Part shown: one piece after another, positions 1 to 7,377 of the stretch
How positions within the stretch are numbered: position 1 is the stretch's first letter
Layout: each line of letters starts with the position of its first letter
Assembly (NCBI GenBank): GCA_031259875.1
Contig: JAIRKW010000059.1
Coordinates: 1 to 10,909, forward strand
Direction of reading: 5' to 3'
DNA: 10,909 bases
DNA from: Campylobacteraceae bacterium
Lineage (GTDB): Bacteria > Campylobacterota > Campylobacteria > Campylobacterales > Campylobacteraceae
Notes under the pieces: model-generated
What the model saw: the letters and a program-made list of their open reading frames with translations, nothing else
Database searches by the model: none
Told to the model about the DNA's origin: nothing
Made by a program: the position numbers and the translations under genes

Positions 1-531
1 CATTTTTGTATCCTTTATATAAAGTATTTGTAGAAAAACTACAATGTATTTTAGTATATTTAAAATAAAAAATAATTTAAATAAACTAATTATTACTGTA
101 AAATTTTGATATATAAATATAATAGTTGATACTACTCTAATTAGCTATGGTAAGTCGATGATATAAGCGTGATATAAACGAAGCAGCAGTGCACTGTGAA
201 ATTTTGCGAAGTGCAAATGTGATTATGAAAAGCAAAATGCATGATTGCGGCTATTGACAAAATTGTAAAAAGTTTTTTATGAAAATCCATTATGTTTATA
301 AACTTTAGTACTTTTTGGTGTAAAAGTTGAATTTAAACTTTACAAATTTTAGATAATAATATTGTTTGTATTTAGTAGAATCAAGAGATATTCAAAAAAT
401 TTTTTATGAAAAGCAACACCAAATAGTTTTTATACTCTTTTATCAATTTTATTAAATACTTGGCAGTATTGAAGGAAAATCAATATCCAATGATTTTTGT
501 TGCTTTGTATAAGGTAATTTTTACTGCCTCT
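1..531. other. AT-rich non-coding stretch, no gene recognised
   Basis: No open reading frame with a credible start and protein-like composition was found on either strand, and I see no tRNA, rRNA or other RNA gene. The sequence is strongly AT-rich. Two weak features can be seen: a perfect palindrome CAGTGCACTG at 187-196, and loosely similar GAAG...TGAT segments between about 180 and 250. The word TTTTTTATGAAAA occurs at 273-285 and again at 400-412. None of these is enough to name an element. The stretch may be decayed intergenic DNA or the 3' flank of a gene outside the window. Confidence 0.55.
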
Positions 532-568
532 GTCATTGTGAGCTGATGCATTCAGCGTAGCAATCTGA
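532..568 (+). repeat. Decayed GTCATTGCGAG-type repeat, forward copy 1
   Basis: The unit starts GTCATTGTGAGCTGATGCA and ends in AGCAATCTGA. It matches the general form GTCATTGCGAG...AAGCAATCT, a short interspersed repeat that I recall from various bacterial genomes, although I cannot name a family. ATTG near the start and CAAT near the end can pair. It is most similar to the reverse unit at 877-911, and the differences are mainly C/T and G/A transitions, as expected for neutral decay towards AT. Confidence 0.6.
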
Positions 569-644
569 CAATACGAAGTGTTCAACATTATAAACATATT
601 TCTCCATCTTGCTATTTTTGCATAGGTAAAAATTTAAGTCTTTT

Positions 645-681
645 GTCATTGCTAGGAACACAGTAACGCGTCAATCCAGTA
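645..681 (+). repeat. Decayed GTCATTGCGAG-type repeat, forward copy 2
   Basis: The unit starts GTCATTGCTAGGAACACAGT and ends in GTCAATCCAGT. It has the same head and tail as the copy at 532 and the same orientation, 113 bases downstream. It is preceded by a T-rich run, as are several of the reverse units. Confidence 0.6.
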
Positions 682-783
682 GTGCAAAGCATTTCACATA
701 TTTAAAATTTGAATTTCAAGCTGCAAACATTTAATTTCAAATTTCAATTCTCTATTGAATCAAATTAACCAGCAAAAATACAA

Positions 784-1026
784 GCATCCTGCAAGATTAC
801 CGCGCTTTGCTCATAATGACTGAAAGATTGAAATTGCTTCTTAATTTATTCGTTATTATTGAGATGGTGCATTTATGAATTACAGCACTAACTGCATTAG
901 TTTGCAATAACAAAGGAAAGAATATATAAGTAAGGCGATTGTTGACTTAACTTGCACTAACAGAAAAGAGAATATCAATACATTGTTTTGCAATTCGCAA
1001 TGACATAACAAAGAGAATGAATTGCT
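784..1026 (-). repeat. Array of decayed repeat units in reverse orientation, 43-50 bp period
   Basis: Read on the minus strand, related unit heads begin at 1004 (GTCATTGCGAA), 961 (GTTAGTGCAAG), 911 (GTTATTGCAAA), 863 (CTCAATAATAACGAA) and 820 (GTCATTATGAGC). The steps are 43, 50, 48 and 43 bases. Each head is followed 19-30 bases later by a CAAT/TAAT tail (for example AGCAAT and GGTAATCT), then a pyrimidine-rich spacer in most units. A partial tail (AGCAATTC) lies at 1026-1019, touching the stop of the dedA-like gene. GCAATTC (990-996) and GAATTGC (1019-1025) form an inverted repeat with a 22-base loop, but no T-tract follows it on the minus strand. The array therefore does not look like a classical terminator, although its RNA could fold at the 3' end of the operon transcript. 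There is no coding capacity and no CRISPR-like spacing. Confidence 0.6.
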
Positions 1027-1638
1027 TTATTTATCTTGGGAGGCTCTCAATCTCTTTCCCCAAATATAAATAACACCAATTATAATTATTGCAATGATTA
1101 AAAAGATTATAATAAACGTAAGATATCTCTCTATTAACTCTTGATTTTCTCCGATGAAGTAGCCAAGCAGAGCCAAAATATTTACCCAAATGAAAGAGCC
1201 GAGTATCGTATAGAATGAAAATTTTGCTATATTCATACGGGCAAGTCCAGCAGGCAAAGAGATAAAGTGTCTAACTCCAAGCAGCAATCTTCCGCTGAAT
1301 GTCGAAATCTCTCCATGCTGTCTGAAGAAAAGTTCCACTGTCTCTAAGTGGTGTGGTCTTATGAAGATGTATTTACCGTATTTTAAAAGCAAAGTTCTCC
1401 CTAATTTTAAAGCCAAATAGTAGTTAAAGCAAGCTCCTGCCAAAGAGCCCAAAGTGCCGGCTATAACTATCAAAAAATAGTTCATTTCGCCTTTATATGC
1501 AAGATAGCCGGCAGGGATGATAACCACCTCGCTTGGCAGCGGAAACACGGAACTTTCGATGGCCATCAGGATAAATATCCCTATATAGCCTGAATTTCCT
1601 ATAGTTTGCACCAGCCAAGCGATTGCGGTTTCTATCAT
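1027..1638 (-). CDS. DedA/SNARE-associated family membrane protein
   Basis: A 203-residue integral membrane protein of the DedA (VTT-domain) family. Members act in membrane homeostasis in the inner membrane, and some translocate undecaprenyl phosphate or other phospholipid carriers. Visible family marks are the early E-S-S-V-F-P-L-P-S-E segment (residues 28-37), the G-R-x3-L-G-x-R stretch with R117 and R123, and L-P-A-G at 128-131. The two arginines have the same six-residue separation as the essential arginine pair I recall for E. coli YqjA/YghB. Hydrophobic segments lie at about 17-45, 52-78, 140-163 and 173-194, and the C-terminus is basic (K-R-L-R). The ATG is 3 bases after the metQ stop, with an AGAGG Shine-Dalgarno inside the end of metQ, so it is translated as the last gene of the valS-metNIQ operon. 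The substrate cannot be read from the sequence. Confidence 0.9.
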   Translation of the reverse strand: MIETAIAWLVQTIGNSGYIGIFILMAIESSVFPLPSEVVIIPAGYLAYKGEMNYFLIVIAGTLGSLAGACFNYYLALKLGRTLLLKYGKYIFIRPHHLETVELFFRQHGEISTFSGRLLLGVRHFISLPAGLARMNIAKFSFYTILGSFIWVNILALLGYFIGENQELIERYLTFIIIFLIIAIIIIGVIYIWGKRLRASQDK

Positions 1639-1641
1639 AAA

Positions 1642-2430
1642 TTAAAACGCCTCTAAAATCGCGCCTTGATACTTTTCGCGTATAAATCGGCGAACATCTT
1701 CAGAGTTTAAGACTTTATCCAAAGCTTTGATAGCCTCTTTGTTTTCATTGCCTTTTTTTACAACAACGATATTGGCATACGGGGACTCTTTGCCCTCAAG
1801 GAAAAGCGCGTCTTTGAGAGGATTTAGATTTGCCGCGATGGCAAAGTTTGTATTTATTACCGACAGCTCATAATCACTGATTGTACGCGGAAGTTGAGCA
1901 GCTTCAAGCTCTTCTATCTCAACATTTCTCGCATTTTCCACAATGTCAAGTTTTGTTTTTAACTCTTTTTCATTGTTCAGTTTTATAATGCTGGCACTTT
2001 GCAGCACTTCAAGCGCTCTGTTAAGATTTGTGGGGTCGTTTGGTATAGATATTTTTGCACCATCGCTAAGCTCATAAACGGATTTTAGCTTAGTCGAATA
2101 GATACCTATAGGCTCCAAATGAACTGAGACTGTTTTTACCAAATCGGTATTTTTATCTTTATTAAACTGTTCAAGATATGGCGTATGCTGGAAAAAATTA
2201 GCATCAATCTCGCCTTGAAATACCGCTATATTAGGTATAACATAATCGTTAAAAACCTGAATGTTAAGCGTGTAACCCTCTTTTGCAAGGAGTGGTTTGA
2301 CAAACTCCAAAATTTCTGCATGAGGAACGGGCGTAGCACCAACCGTTATCGTTTTAGCAGAATTTTTATTATCCGAGCAAGCGCTGAATGTAAGCGCAAT
2401 ACCCACCAATAAAGCATAAAGCTTTTTCAT
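1642..2430 (-). CDS. metQ: Methionine ABC transporter substrate-binding lipoprotein MetQ
   Basis: A 262-residue NlpA/MetQ-family substrate-binding protein, which captures methionine in the periplasm and delivers it to MetNI. The N-terminus is a lipoprotein signal: M-K-K, a hydrophobic run, then F-S-A-C with the acylated cysteine at residue 18. Phenylalanine at -3 is less usual than leucine but tolerated. Family features include T-V-G-A-T-P-V-P-H-A-E-I near the mature N-terminus (about 29-40), the Q-G-E-I-D-A-N-F-F-Q-H segment (73-83), and the I-P-N-D-P-T-N-x-x-R-A-L segment (129-140). The start has AAAGGCGG six bases upstream. It follows metI after 20 bases, the widest spacing in the operon. 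The immediate metN-metI-metQ context makes methionine (D- or L-) the likely ligand over other NlpA-family ligands. Confidence 0.95.
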   Translation of the reverse strand: MKKLYALLVGIALTFSACSDNKNSAKTITVGATPVPHAEILEFVKPLLAKEGYTLNIQVFNDYVIPNIAVFQGEIDANFFQHTPYLEQFNKDKNTDLVKTVSVHLEPIGIYSTKLKSVYELSDGAKISIPNDPTNLNRALEVLQSASIIKLNNEKELKTKLDIVENARNVEIEELEAAQLPRTISDYELSVINTNFAIAANLNPLKDALFLEGKESPYANIVVVKKGNENKEAIKALDKVLNSEDVRRFIREKYQGAILEAF

Positions 2431-2450
2431 TGAAAACCGCCTTTCATAAT

Positions 2451-3110
2451 TTAATGTTTGATGATTTTGTAAATCAAATTTCCAAGCACTTGAAAGAGCT
2501 GAACAAGTACAATAAGTATCACAACGGTAATAAAAAGCACATCCGCTCGAAATCCATTGTATCCATATTGTATAGCTACCTGTCCCAAGCCGCCGCCGCC
2601 GACCGCACCTGCCATAGCCGAAAAACCGACAATTACTATAAGTGTTAGAGTAATTGCTGAAACTATACTCGGCATCGCTTCGGGAAGCATAATTTTGAAA
2701 ATTATTTGGAGCTTGCTTGCGCCGAATGATTTGGCGGCCTCAATTATACCATAATGCACCTCCTTAAAGGCGTTTTCAAATATCCTTGCCACAAACGGCG
2801 CTGCACCTATCGTCAAAGGCACGATTGAAGCGGTGGTGCCGGTCATTTTGCCGATGATTATTTTTGTAAGCGGAAAAAGAATAATGATGAGTATGATAAA
2901 CGGAAACGAGCGGAATATATTTACTATGATATCAAGCGTGCCGTAAATGTATCTGTTCGGGGAGAGTCCATTTTTATTCGTCATAATCAAAACTACGCAG
3001 ATTGCAAAGCCTATCAGTACGGCAAAAAAGGTAGACACCAAACTCATATAAACAGTCTCGAGCAAAGCTTGAAATATTAATTTTGCCATTGGTATAAAGC
3101 TGTCACTCAT
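2451..3110 (-). CDS. metI: Methionine ABC transporter permease MetI
   Basis: A 219-residue inner-membrane permease subunit of the MetNIQ importer, normal in length for MetI. Five hydrophobic segments can be read at roughly 18-44, 56-80, 94-112, 147-172 and 190-215. The cytoplasmic EAA loop that contacts the ATPase is clear at 124-143 (E-A-A-K-S-F-G-A-S, then I-M-L-P-E-A). The glycine-rich A-V-G-G-G-G-L-G-Q segment (169-177) is typical of this family. The ATG abuts the metN stop with no intervening base, and a GGGAG Shine-Dalgarno lies within the last codons of metN, which points to translational coupling. It acts as a homodimer with two MetN subunits. Confidence 0.96.
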   Translation of the reverse strand: MSDSFIPMAKLIFQALLETVYMSLVSTFFAVLIGFAICVVLIMTNKNGLSPNRYIYGTLDIIVNIFRSFPFIILIIILFPLTKIIIGKMTGTTASIVPLTIGAAPFVARIFENAFKEVHYGIIEAAKSFGASKLQIIFKIMLPEAMPSIVSAITLTLIVIVGFSAMAGAVGGGGLGQVAIQYGYNGFRADVLFITVVILIVLVQLFQVLGNLIYKIIKH

Positions 3111-4070
3111 TTAGATTGTCTCCCAAAAAATCTCTTTTTGCGTCTGCAGGTAATTTTTCGTGATATCAGCATACTTTGTATCAACATTTATGACCAAAGA
3201 GCCCACTACGTTTTCCCCCAGTTTTTCAAGTTTTCCCCAGACTATATTAAAATCTATGTTAAGTTCTCTTGCCATAGCGGTAACTATTGCTTTGTCCGAG
3301 ACTGTGCTTGGGAAATAGAGTCTTATGTTTACTCCATATTCGGGCAGCATATCCTCTTCTCCTAAAAATTTTCGCATTCTCTCATCAGGTTTTAAAAACA
3401 GCGACTCTATATCGCCAAGACCTATAATCTGTCCGTGCTCCAAAAGAAGGGCTCTTTTTGCTGCATTTTTGACTACGTTCATCTCATGAGTTACTAAAAT
3501 AACTGTAATGCCAAGTGTTTTGTTGATAGTTTTTAAAAGCTCAAGTATGGAAAGGGTGGTTTTTGGGTCTAGTGCACTTGTAGCTTCATCGCTTAATAAG
3601 ATTTTAGGTTCTAAAGTTAAAGCCCGCGCGATGGCTACACGCTGTTTTTCTCCGCCGCTTAATGCTTTTGGGTAAGAGTTTTTTTTGTGAATAAGCCCCA
3701 CAAGCGTTAAAAGTTCTTCGGCTTTTTTATTTATATCGCTTTTTTTGTATCCCCAAAGCTGCATTGGGAGTGCTACATTTTGATATACGCTTTTTTGCTC
3801 CAGCAGTGAAAAATGCTGAAAAATCATACCTATATCTTTTCTCAAAAATCTTAATCTCTCTTCGCTAAGTTTGCCTATCTCTTCGCCAAATATCTTCAAA
3901 GAGCCCTCATCATATTTTTCAAGTCCGTTGATGCAGCGAAGCAGGGTTGATTTTCCTGCCCCGCTGTGTCCAACTATCGCAAATATCTCATTTGGTTCAA
4001 TTTTGACATTAATATTGCGGAGAATTTTCGTATTTCCGAAGTATTTGCCAAGATTTGATATCTCTATCAA
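3111..4070 (-). CDS. metN: Methionine ABC transporter ATP-binding protein MetN
   Basis: A 319-residue ATPase that powers methionine import. Motifs in order are Walker A G-H-S-G-A-G-K-S-T (34-42), Q-loop glutamine at 85, signature L-S-G-G-E-K-Q-R (137-144), Walker B I-L-L-S-D-E (157-162), and H-loop histidine 195. Residues from about 245 to the end form a C-terminal NIL-type (ACT-like) domain. In E. coli MetN this domain binds internal methionine and shuts the transporter down (transinhibition), so the same feedback is expected here. The signature carries E where Q is common, which is tolerated in ABC proteins. The start is TTG with AAAGG eight bases upstream. It overlaps the valS stop by four bases (TTGA), so valS and metN are probably translationally coupled. 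Confidence 0.95.
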   Translation of the reverse strand: MIEISNLGKYFGNTKILRNINVKIEPNEIFAIVGHSGAGKSTLLRCINGLEKYDEGSLKIFGEEIGKLSEERLRFLRKDIGMIFQHFSLLEQKSVYQNVALPMQLWGYKKSDINKKAEELLTLVGLIHKKNSYPKALSGGEKQRVAIARALTLEPKILLSDEATSALDPKTTLSILELLKTINKTLGITVILVTHEMNVVKNAAKRALLLEHGQIIGLGDIESLFLKPDERMRKFLGEEDMLPEYGVNIRLYFPSTVSDKAIVTAMARELNIDFNIVWGKLEKLGENVVGSLVINVDTKYADITKNYLQTQKEIFWETI

Positions 4071-6700
4071 TTTTGAGCCTTTAAAAGTGTATTCAATTCG
4101 TCATTAACCTTCGAGAGTTTGACTTTAGCGTCGCTTAGCGCAGTTCTATTTTGCTCTATGACCTCTTTTGGGGCATTTGCCGTAAATTTTTCATTGTTTA
4201 GCATATTTTCAAGTTTTGCCGTCTCTTTTTCAAGTTTTATCTTTTGAGCATTCAGCCTTTGAATCAGCGGAGTCAAATCCACATTTTCAAGAGGTATGAA
4301 AACTTCCAGATTGTCACTTACGTCGCGTACAGCATTTTGTATATTTGTTTTGGTAAAAGTTATATTCTGTGTTTTTGCAAGCAGTTTTATGAATGGCAAA
4401 AAACTATCGTCAATATCTGTATCTTCAATCTTAACGCTGGCTTGAGGAATTTGCCCATTGATATCCAAAGTGGCTTTTGCACGGCGAATGCTTACGATTG
4501 CCTCTATGACAAGTGAGAAAATCTTCTCTGTTTCGCTATCGCGCGTCAAATCGTCAGGATAAGGCTTTATCATAATGGATTCATTCTCTTCAAGTGATGT
4601 GCCGCTTAACTCTTGATAGAGATATTCGGAAATGAAAGGCATAAATGGATGTAAAAGTTTCATAGCCTCTTTAAAAATCGCTCCAAGCTCTCTTACAGAC
4701 TCTTTTTGTGCTTTAGCAAGCTCTATACCCCAGTCGCAAAACTCTCCCCACAAAAAACGGTAAAGCGTTGTTGCCGCATCGTTAAATCTATAACTGTCAA
4801 GATAGTCTCTCACCTCTTTTGCAGCGGCATTTAAGCGGCTTTTCATATAAAGTCCGAGTTTTGTCTCTATCTTAATCTCTTGCAAATCTTTAAAACCGGC
4901 TTCATTTAAAAGCAGAAATTTTGAGGCGTTGAAAAGTTTGTTTGTAAAATTTCTCATCTGCTCAAGTCTCTCTTTGCTAAGCCTTATGTCTCTTCCTTGA
5001 ACTGCCAAAACCGCCAGTGTAAAACGTAAAGCGTCTGCGCTGAACTCATTTATCATATCCAATGGGTCTATGACGTTACCTTTTGACTTGCTCATCTTCT
5101 GACCGAATTCGTCTCTTACCAAAGCGTGCAGATAAATATTGTCAAACGGCAGTTTTCCCATAAAATGTTCGCCTGAAAACATCATTCTTGCGACCCAGAA
5201 AAAGAGAATGTCAAATCCGGTTATCAAAATAGAATTCGGGTAAAAATCCATTAAATCGCTCTGGTTATACTTGTTCTTTTCGTGCGCGCCGTTTTCCCAG
5301 CCAAGCGTAGAGAACGGCCAAAGTCCGGAGCTAAACCATGTATCAAGCACATCGGGGTCTTGATGAAAGTTTTTTGATTCGCATTTTGGGCATTCATGCG
5401 GGTTTTCTTCTTCGCTTACCCACTCATTGCCGCACTTGTCGCAGTAAAATACAGGTATCCTATGCCCCCACCAAAGCTGTCTTGAGATGCACCAATCTCG
5501 TAAATCTTTCATCCATGCGTTATATGAATTTATCCAATGCGGCGGGTGAAATTTTGTAAGAGCGTTGCCCACTTTTTCTATCGCGCCTTTTGCTATCTCT
5601 TTTTTGACAAACCACTGTTTTGATATATAAGGTTCAACTACATTTTTGCATCTGTAGCAGTGTCCGACTTGATTTGTATATTCTTCGATTTTTTCTATAT
5701 TGCCTCTTTTTTGCAGTTCGTTTACTATCTCATCTCTTGCTTTTAGTCTCTCTTTGCCTTCAAACTCTCCGCAGTGAGCATTTAAAATACCTTCTTCGTC
5801 AAATATAGTGATAAATTCCAAATCGTGCCGTTTGCCGACTTCATAGTCGTTTATATCGTGCGCTGGGGTTACCTTAACGCAGCCTGTTCCAAATGCTGTA
5901 TCCACTTGAGAATCTGCTATAACTTTTATCTCGCGTCCTATAAGCGGTAAAATCACGCTTTTGCCTATGATATTGGCATATCTCTCATCATTAGGATTTA
6001 CCATTACAGCGCTGTCGCCGAAGAATGTCTCGGGTCTTGTTGTGGCAACGGTGAGATATTTGTCGGAGTTTTTGAAAAAATATTTTAAGTAGTATAATTT
6101 TCCCTTGTGCTCTTCATACTCAACTTCTATATCGCTTAGTGCGCCGTCATGTGTGCACCAATTGACCATATAATTTCCGCGTACTATAAGTCCTTCGTTG
6201 TAAAGAGTTACAAAAGCTTTTCGCACAGCACTTTTAAGTCCATCGTCCATAGTAAAACGTTCTCTGCTCCAAGCCGGACTTGCGCCAAGCTTTCGCAGCT
6301 GTTTTATTATCTCTCCGCCGCTGTACTCTTTCCATTCCCATACTTTTTGCAAAAATTTCTCACGCCCTAACTCCTCTTTTTTAGTCCCTTCTTTTAAAAG
6401 TTGTTTTTCAACTACATTTTGGGTGGCGATTCCTGCGTGGTCGACGCCTGGCTGCCAAAGAGTTTTATATCCGTCCATTCTTTTGTAGCGCGTTAAAATG
6501 TCTTGAAGCGTAAAAGTAAGTGCGTGTCCTATATGAAGACTTCCTGTGACATTGGGCGGAGGCATCATAATAGAAAAATTTTTATCTTTTTTTTGTATAT
6601 TTTTATTGCCCTCAAGTTCAAAATATCCTCTGCTTTCCCAGATTTTATAATAACTCTCTTCTATATTTTTCGGTTCATACGAAACTGCTTTTTCGCTCAT
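4067..6700 (-). CDS. valS: Valyl-tRNA synthetase
   Basis: An 877-residue class I aminoacyl-tRNA synthetase that charges tRNA-Val in the cytoplasm, normal in length for bacterial ValS. The catalytic HIGH motif is at 56-59 and K-M-S-K-S at 535-539. The inserted CP1 editing domain, which removes misactivated threonine, covers about 200-350 and includes T-T-R-P-E-T (220-225) and the G-T-G-x-V-K-V-T-P-A-H-D stretch (271-282). A four-cysteine zinc-finger-like knuckle lies at C420/C423/C437/C440, followed by D-x-L-D-T-W-F-S-S-G. The anticodon-binding region follows, and the C-terminus from about 805 is the basic, helical coiled-coil arm that grips the tRNA elbow. The ATG has an AAGG Shine-Dalgarno seven bases upstream. 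It is the first gene of the operon with metNIQ and dedA. I see no T-box or riboswitch in the 161-base leader region. Confidence 0.98.
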   Translation of the reverse strand: MSEKAVSYEPKNIEESYYKIWESRGYFELEGNKNIQKKDKNFSIMMPPPNVTGSLHIGHALTFTLQDILTRYKRMDGYKTLWQPGVDHAGIATQNVVEKQLLKEGTKKEELGREKFLQKVWEWKEYSGGEIIKQLRKLGASPAWSRERFTMDDGLKSAVRKAFVTLYNEGLIVRGNYMVNWCTHDGALSDIEVEYEEHKGKLYYLKYFFKNSDKYLTVATTRPETFFGDSAVMVNPNDERYANIIGKSVILPLIGREIKVIADSQVDTAFGTGCVKVTPAHDINDYEVGKRHDLEFITIFDEEGILNAHCGEFEGKERLKARDEIVNELQKRGNIEKIEEYTNQVGHCYRCKNVVEPYISKQWFVKKEIAKGAIEKVGNALTKFHPPHWINSYNAWMKDLRDWCISRQLWWGHRIPVFYCDKCGNEWVSEEENPHECPKCESKNFHQDPDVLDTWFSSGLWPFSTLGWENGAHEKNKYNQSDLMDFYPNSILITGFDILFFWVARMMFSGEHFMGKLPFDNIYLHALVRDEFGQKMSKSKGNVIDPLDMINEFSADALRFTLAVLAVQGRDIRLSKERLEQMRNFTNKLFNASKFLLLNEAGFKDLQEIKIETKLGLYMKSRLNAAAKEVRDYLDSYRFNDAATTLYRFLWGEFCDWGIELAKAQKESVRELGAIFKEAMKLLHPFMPFISEYLYQELSGTSLEENESIMIKPYPDDLTRDSETEKIFSLVIEAIVSIRRAKATLDINGQIPQASVKIEDTDIDDSFLPFIKLLAKTQNITFTKTNIQNAVRDVSDNLEVFIPLENVDLTPLIQRLNAQKIKLEKETAKLENMLNNEKFTANAPKEVIEQNRTALSDAKVKLSKVNDELNTLLKAQN

Positions 6701-6861
6701 TTTATGACCTTGATTTTAATTTTAAAAGCCTTAATTTTACTAAAAAAGTGTTAAAAAACGGCTTTACAAGTATTGGCGCAAACTAAAATATAATTTATAG
6801 TTTTTTTTAGAAAAAAGTTGTTAGAATAAAAAGTTTTATCTTCGGTAAACAGGGGAATAGT
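6701..6861. promoter_or_regulatory. Divergent intergenic promoter region
   Basis: This very AT-rich spacer separates valS (leftward) from the Sel1-like genes (rightward) and must hold promoters for both. For the rightward side there is a consensus -10 TATAAT at 6789-6794. For valS the best candidate -10 is TAAAAT on the minus strand (6739-6734), without a convincing -35. The region is short for a T-box leader and I see no such structure. Confidence 0.5.
6789..6794 (+). promoter_or_regulatory. Candidate -10 box for the Sel1-like/alkD gene series
   Basis: A perfect TATAAT lies 67 bases upstream of the GTG start. No good -35 sits at 16-18 bases: the closest matches are TTTACA at 6763-6768 (20-base spacer) and TTGGCG at 6773-6778 (10-base spacer). 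Weak -35 boxes with AT-rich upstream sequence are common for the housekeeping sigma factor in Campylobacterota. Confidence 0.45.
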
Positions 6862-7377
6862 GTGTTTCAAAATCTTTTAAAATTGGCTGTCTGTACAATG
6901 CTGTTTATTTCCTGCGCAGTTTTTGCAAAAGCACCGAAATTTGACGCGCGCAAAGTAGACAGTTATCAAAAAGAGTGTACTGCTAAAAATGCTTCTGGCT
7001 GTTTTTTCTTAGGTGTAGCTTATTTCTTAGGCGAGGTTATGCCAAAAGACGATGAAGAAGCTCTTAAATATTTGCAAATGGCACAGGAGCTTGAGCCTAA
7101 AAATCCCATTTTTTTATCAACAATAGGCAAACTTCACTATTATGACTATAAAACAGGTAATGATAAACAAAATTTAGATAAAGCTATGAAACTTTTCAAC
7201 CGCGCCTGCAGGTACGGCGAATTTGACAGCTGTAATGTTTTAGGCAGCATATACGAATACGGCGATGGCGATATAGAGATTAATTATGAGATGGCGACGC
7301 TGTATTATCAAAAATCATGCGAACTCAAAAACCTTGATGGCTGTGATAAACTTAGAAATGTAAAGAATAGAGAATGA
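6862..7377 (+). CDS. Secreted cysteine-rich Sel1-like (Hcp-like) repeat protein, copy 1
   Basis: A 171-residue protein with an N-terminal signal peptide (hydrophobic residues 5-21, likely cut after V-F-A at 20-22), so it should work in the periplasm or outside the cell. The mature part contains helical Sel1-like/TPR repeats. Three cysteine pairs, C39/C47, C116/C124 and C153/C161, all have exactly C-x7-C spacing. This is the disulfide-stitched pattern of Helicobacter cysteine-rich (Hcp) proteins. The repeat at about 65-100 lacks its pair and looks like a plain TPR. The start is GTG, supported by AGGGG six bases upstream and by the position of the signal peptide. The gene ends in an ATGA overlap with a paralog. 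Sel1-like repeats are protein-interaction scaffolds, and the partner and role are unknown. Formation of three disulfides would need a periplasmic Dsb system. Confidence 0.85.
   Translation: MFQNLLKLAVCTMLFISCAVFAKAPKFDARKVDSYQKECTAKNASGCFFLGVAYFLGEVMPKDDEEALKYLQMAQELEPKNPIFLSTIGKLHYYDYKTGNDKQNLDKAMKLFNRACRYGEFDSCNVLGSIYEYGDGDIEINYEMATLYYQKSCELKNLDGCDKLRNVKNRE

Noticed and set aside
990..1025. Intrinsic terminator for the minus-strand operon
   Set aside because: GCAATTC/GAATTGC can pair, but the loop is 22 bases and the minus-strand sequence after the stem is AAAACAATG and not a T-tract.
784..1026. CRISPR-like array from the regular 43-50 bp period
   Set aside because: The repeated part is itself 25-35 bases and variable, the gaps are only 10-20 pyrimidine-rich bases, the units have decayed independently, and no cas gene is nearby.
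4244..4516. Plus-strand open frame of about 90 codons within valS
   Set aside because: It lies fully antisense to the C-terminal part of valS, has no Shine-Dalgarno and shows no recognisable domain. It is a shadow of the real gene.
6701..6861. T-box or SAM riboswitch in front of valS
   Set aside because: The leader is at most about 160 bases of very AT-rich sequence shared with a divergent promoter. I find no T-box sequence, specifier stem or SAM-aptamer pattern.
6895..6918. Lipoprotein reading of Sel1-like copy 1 (F-I-S-C at residues 15-18)
   Set aside because: Phenylalanine at -3 fits the lipobox poorly here, and a better signal peptidase I site (V-F-A then K) follows directly. Copy 2 also has an ordinary cleavable signal.
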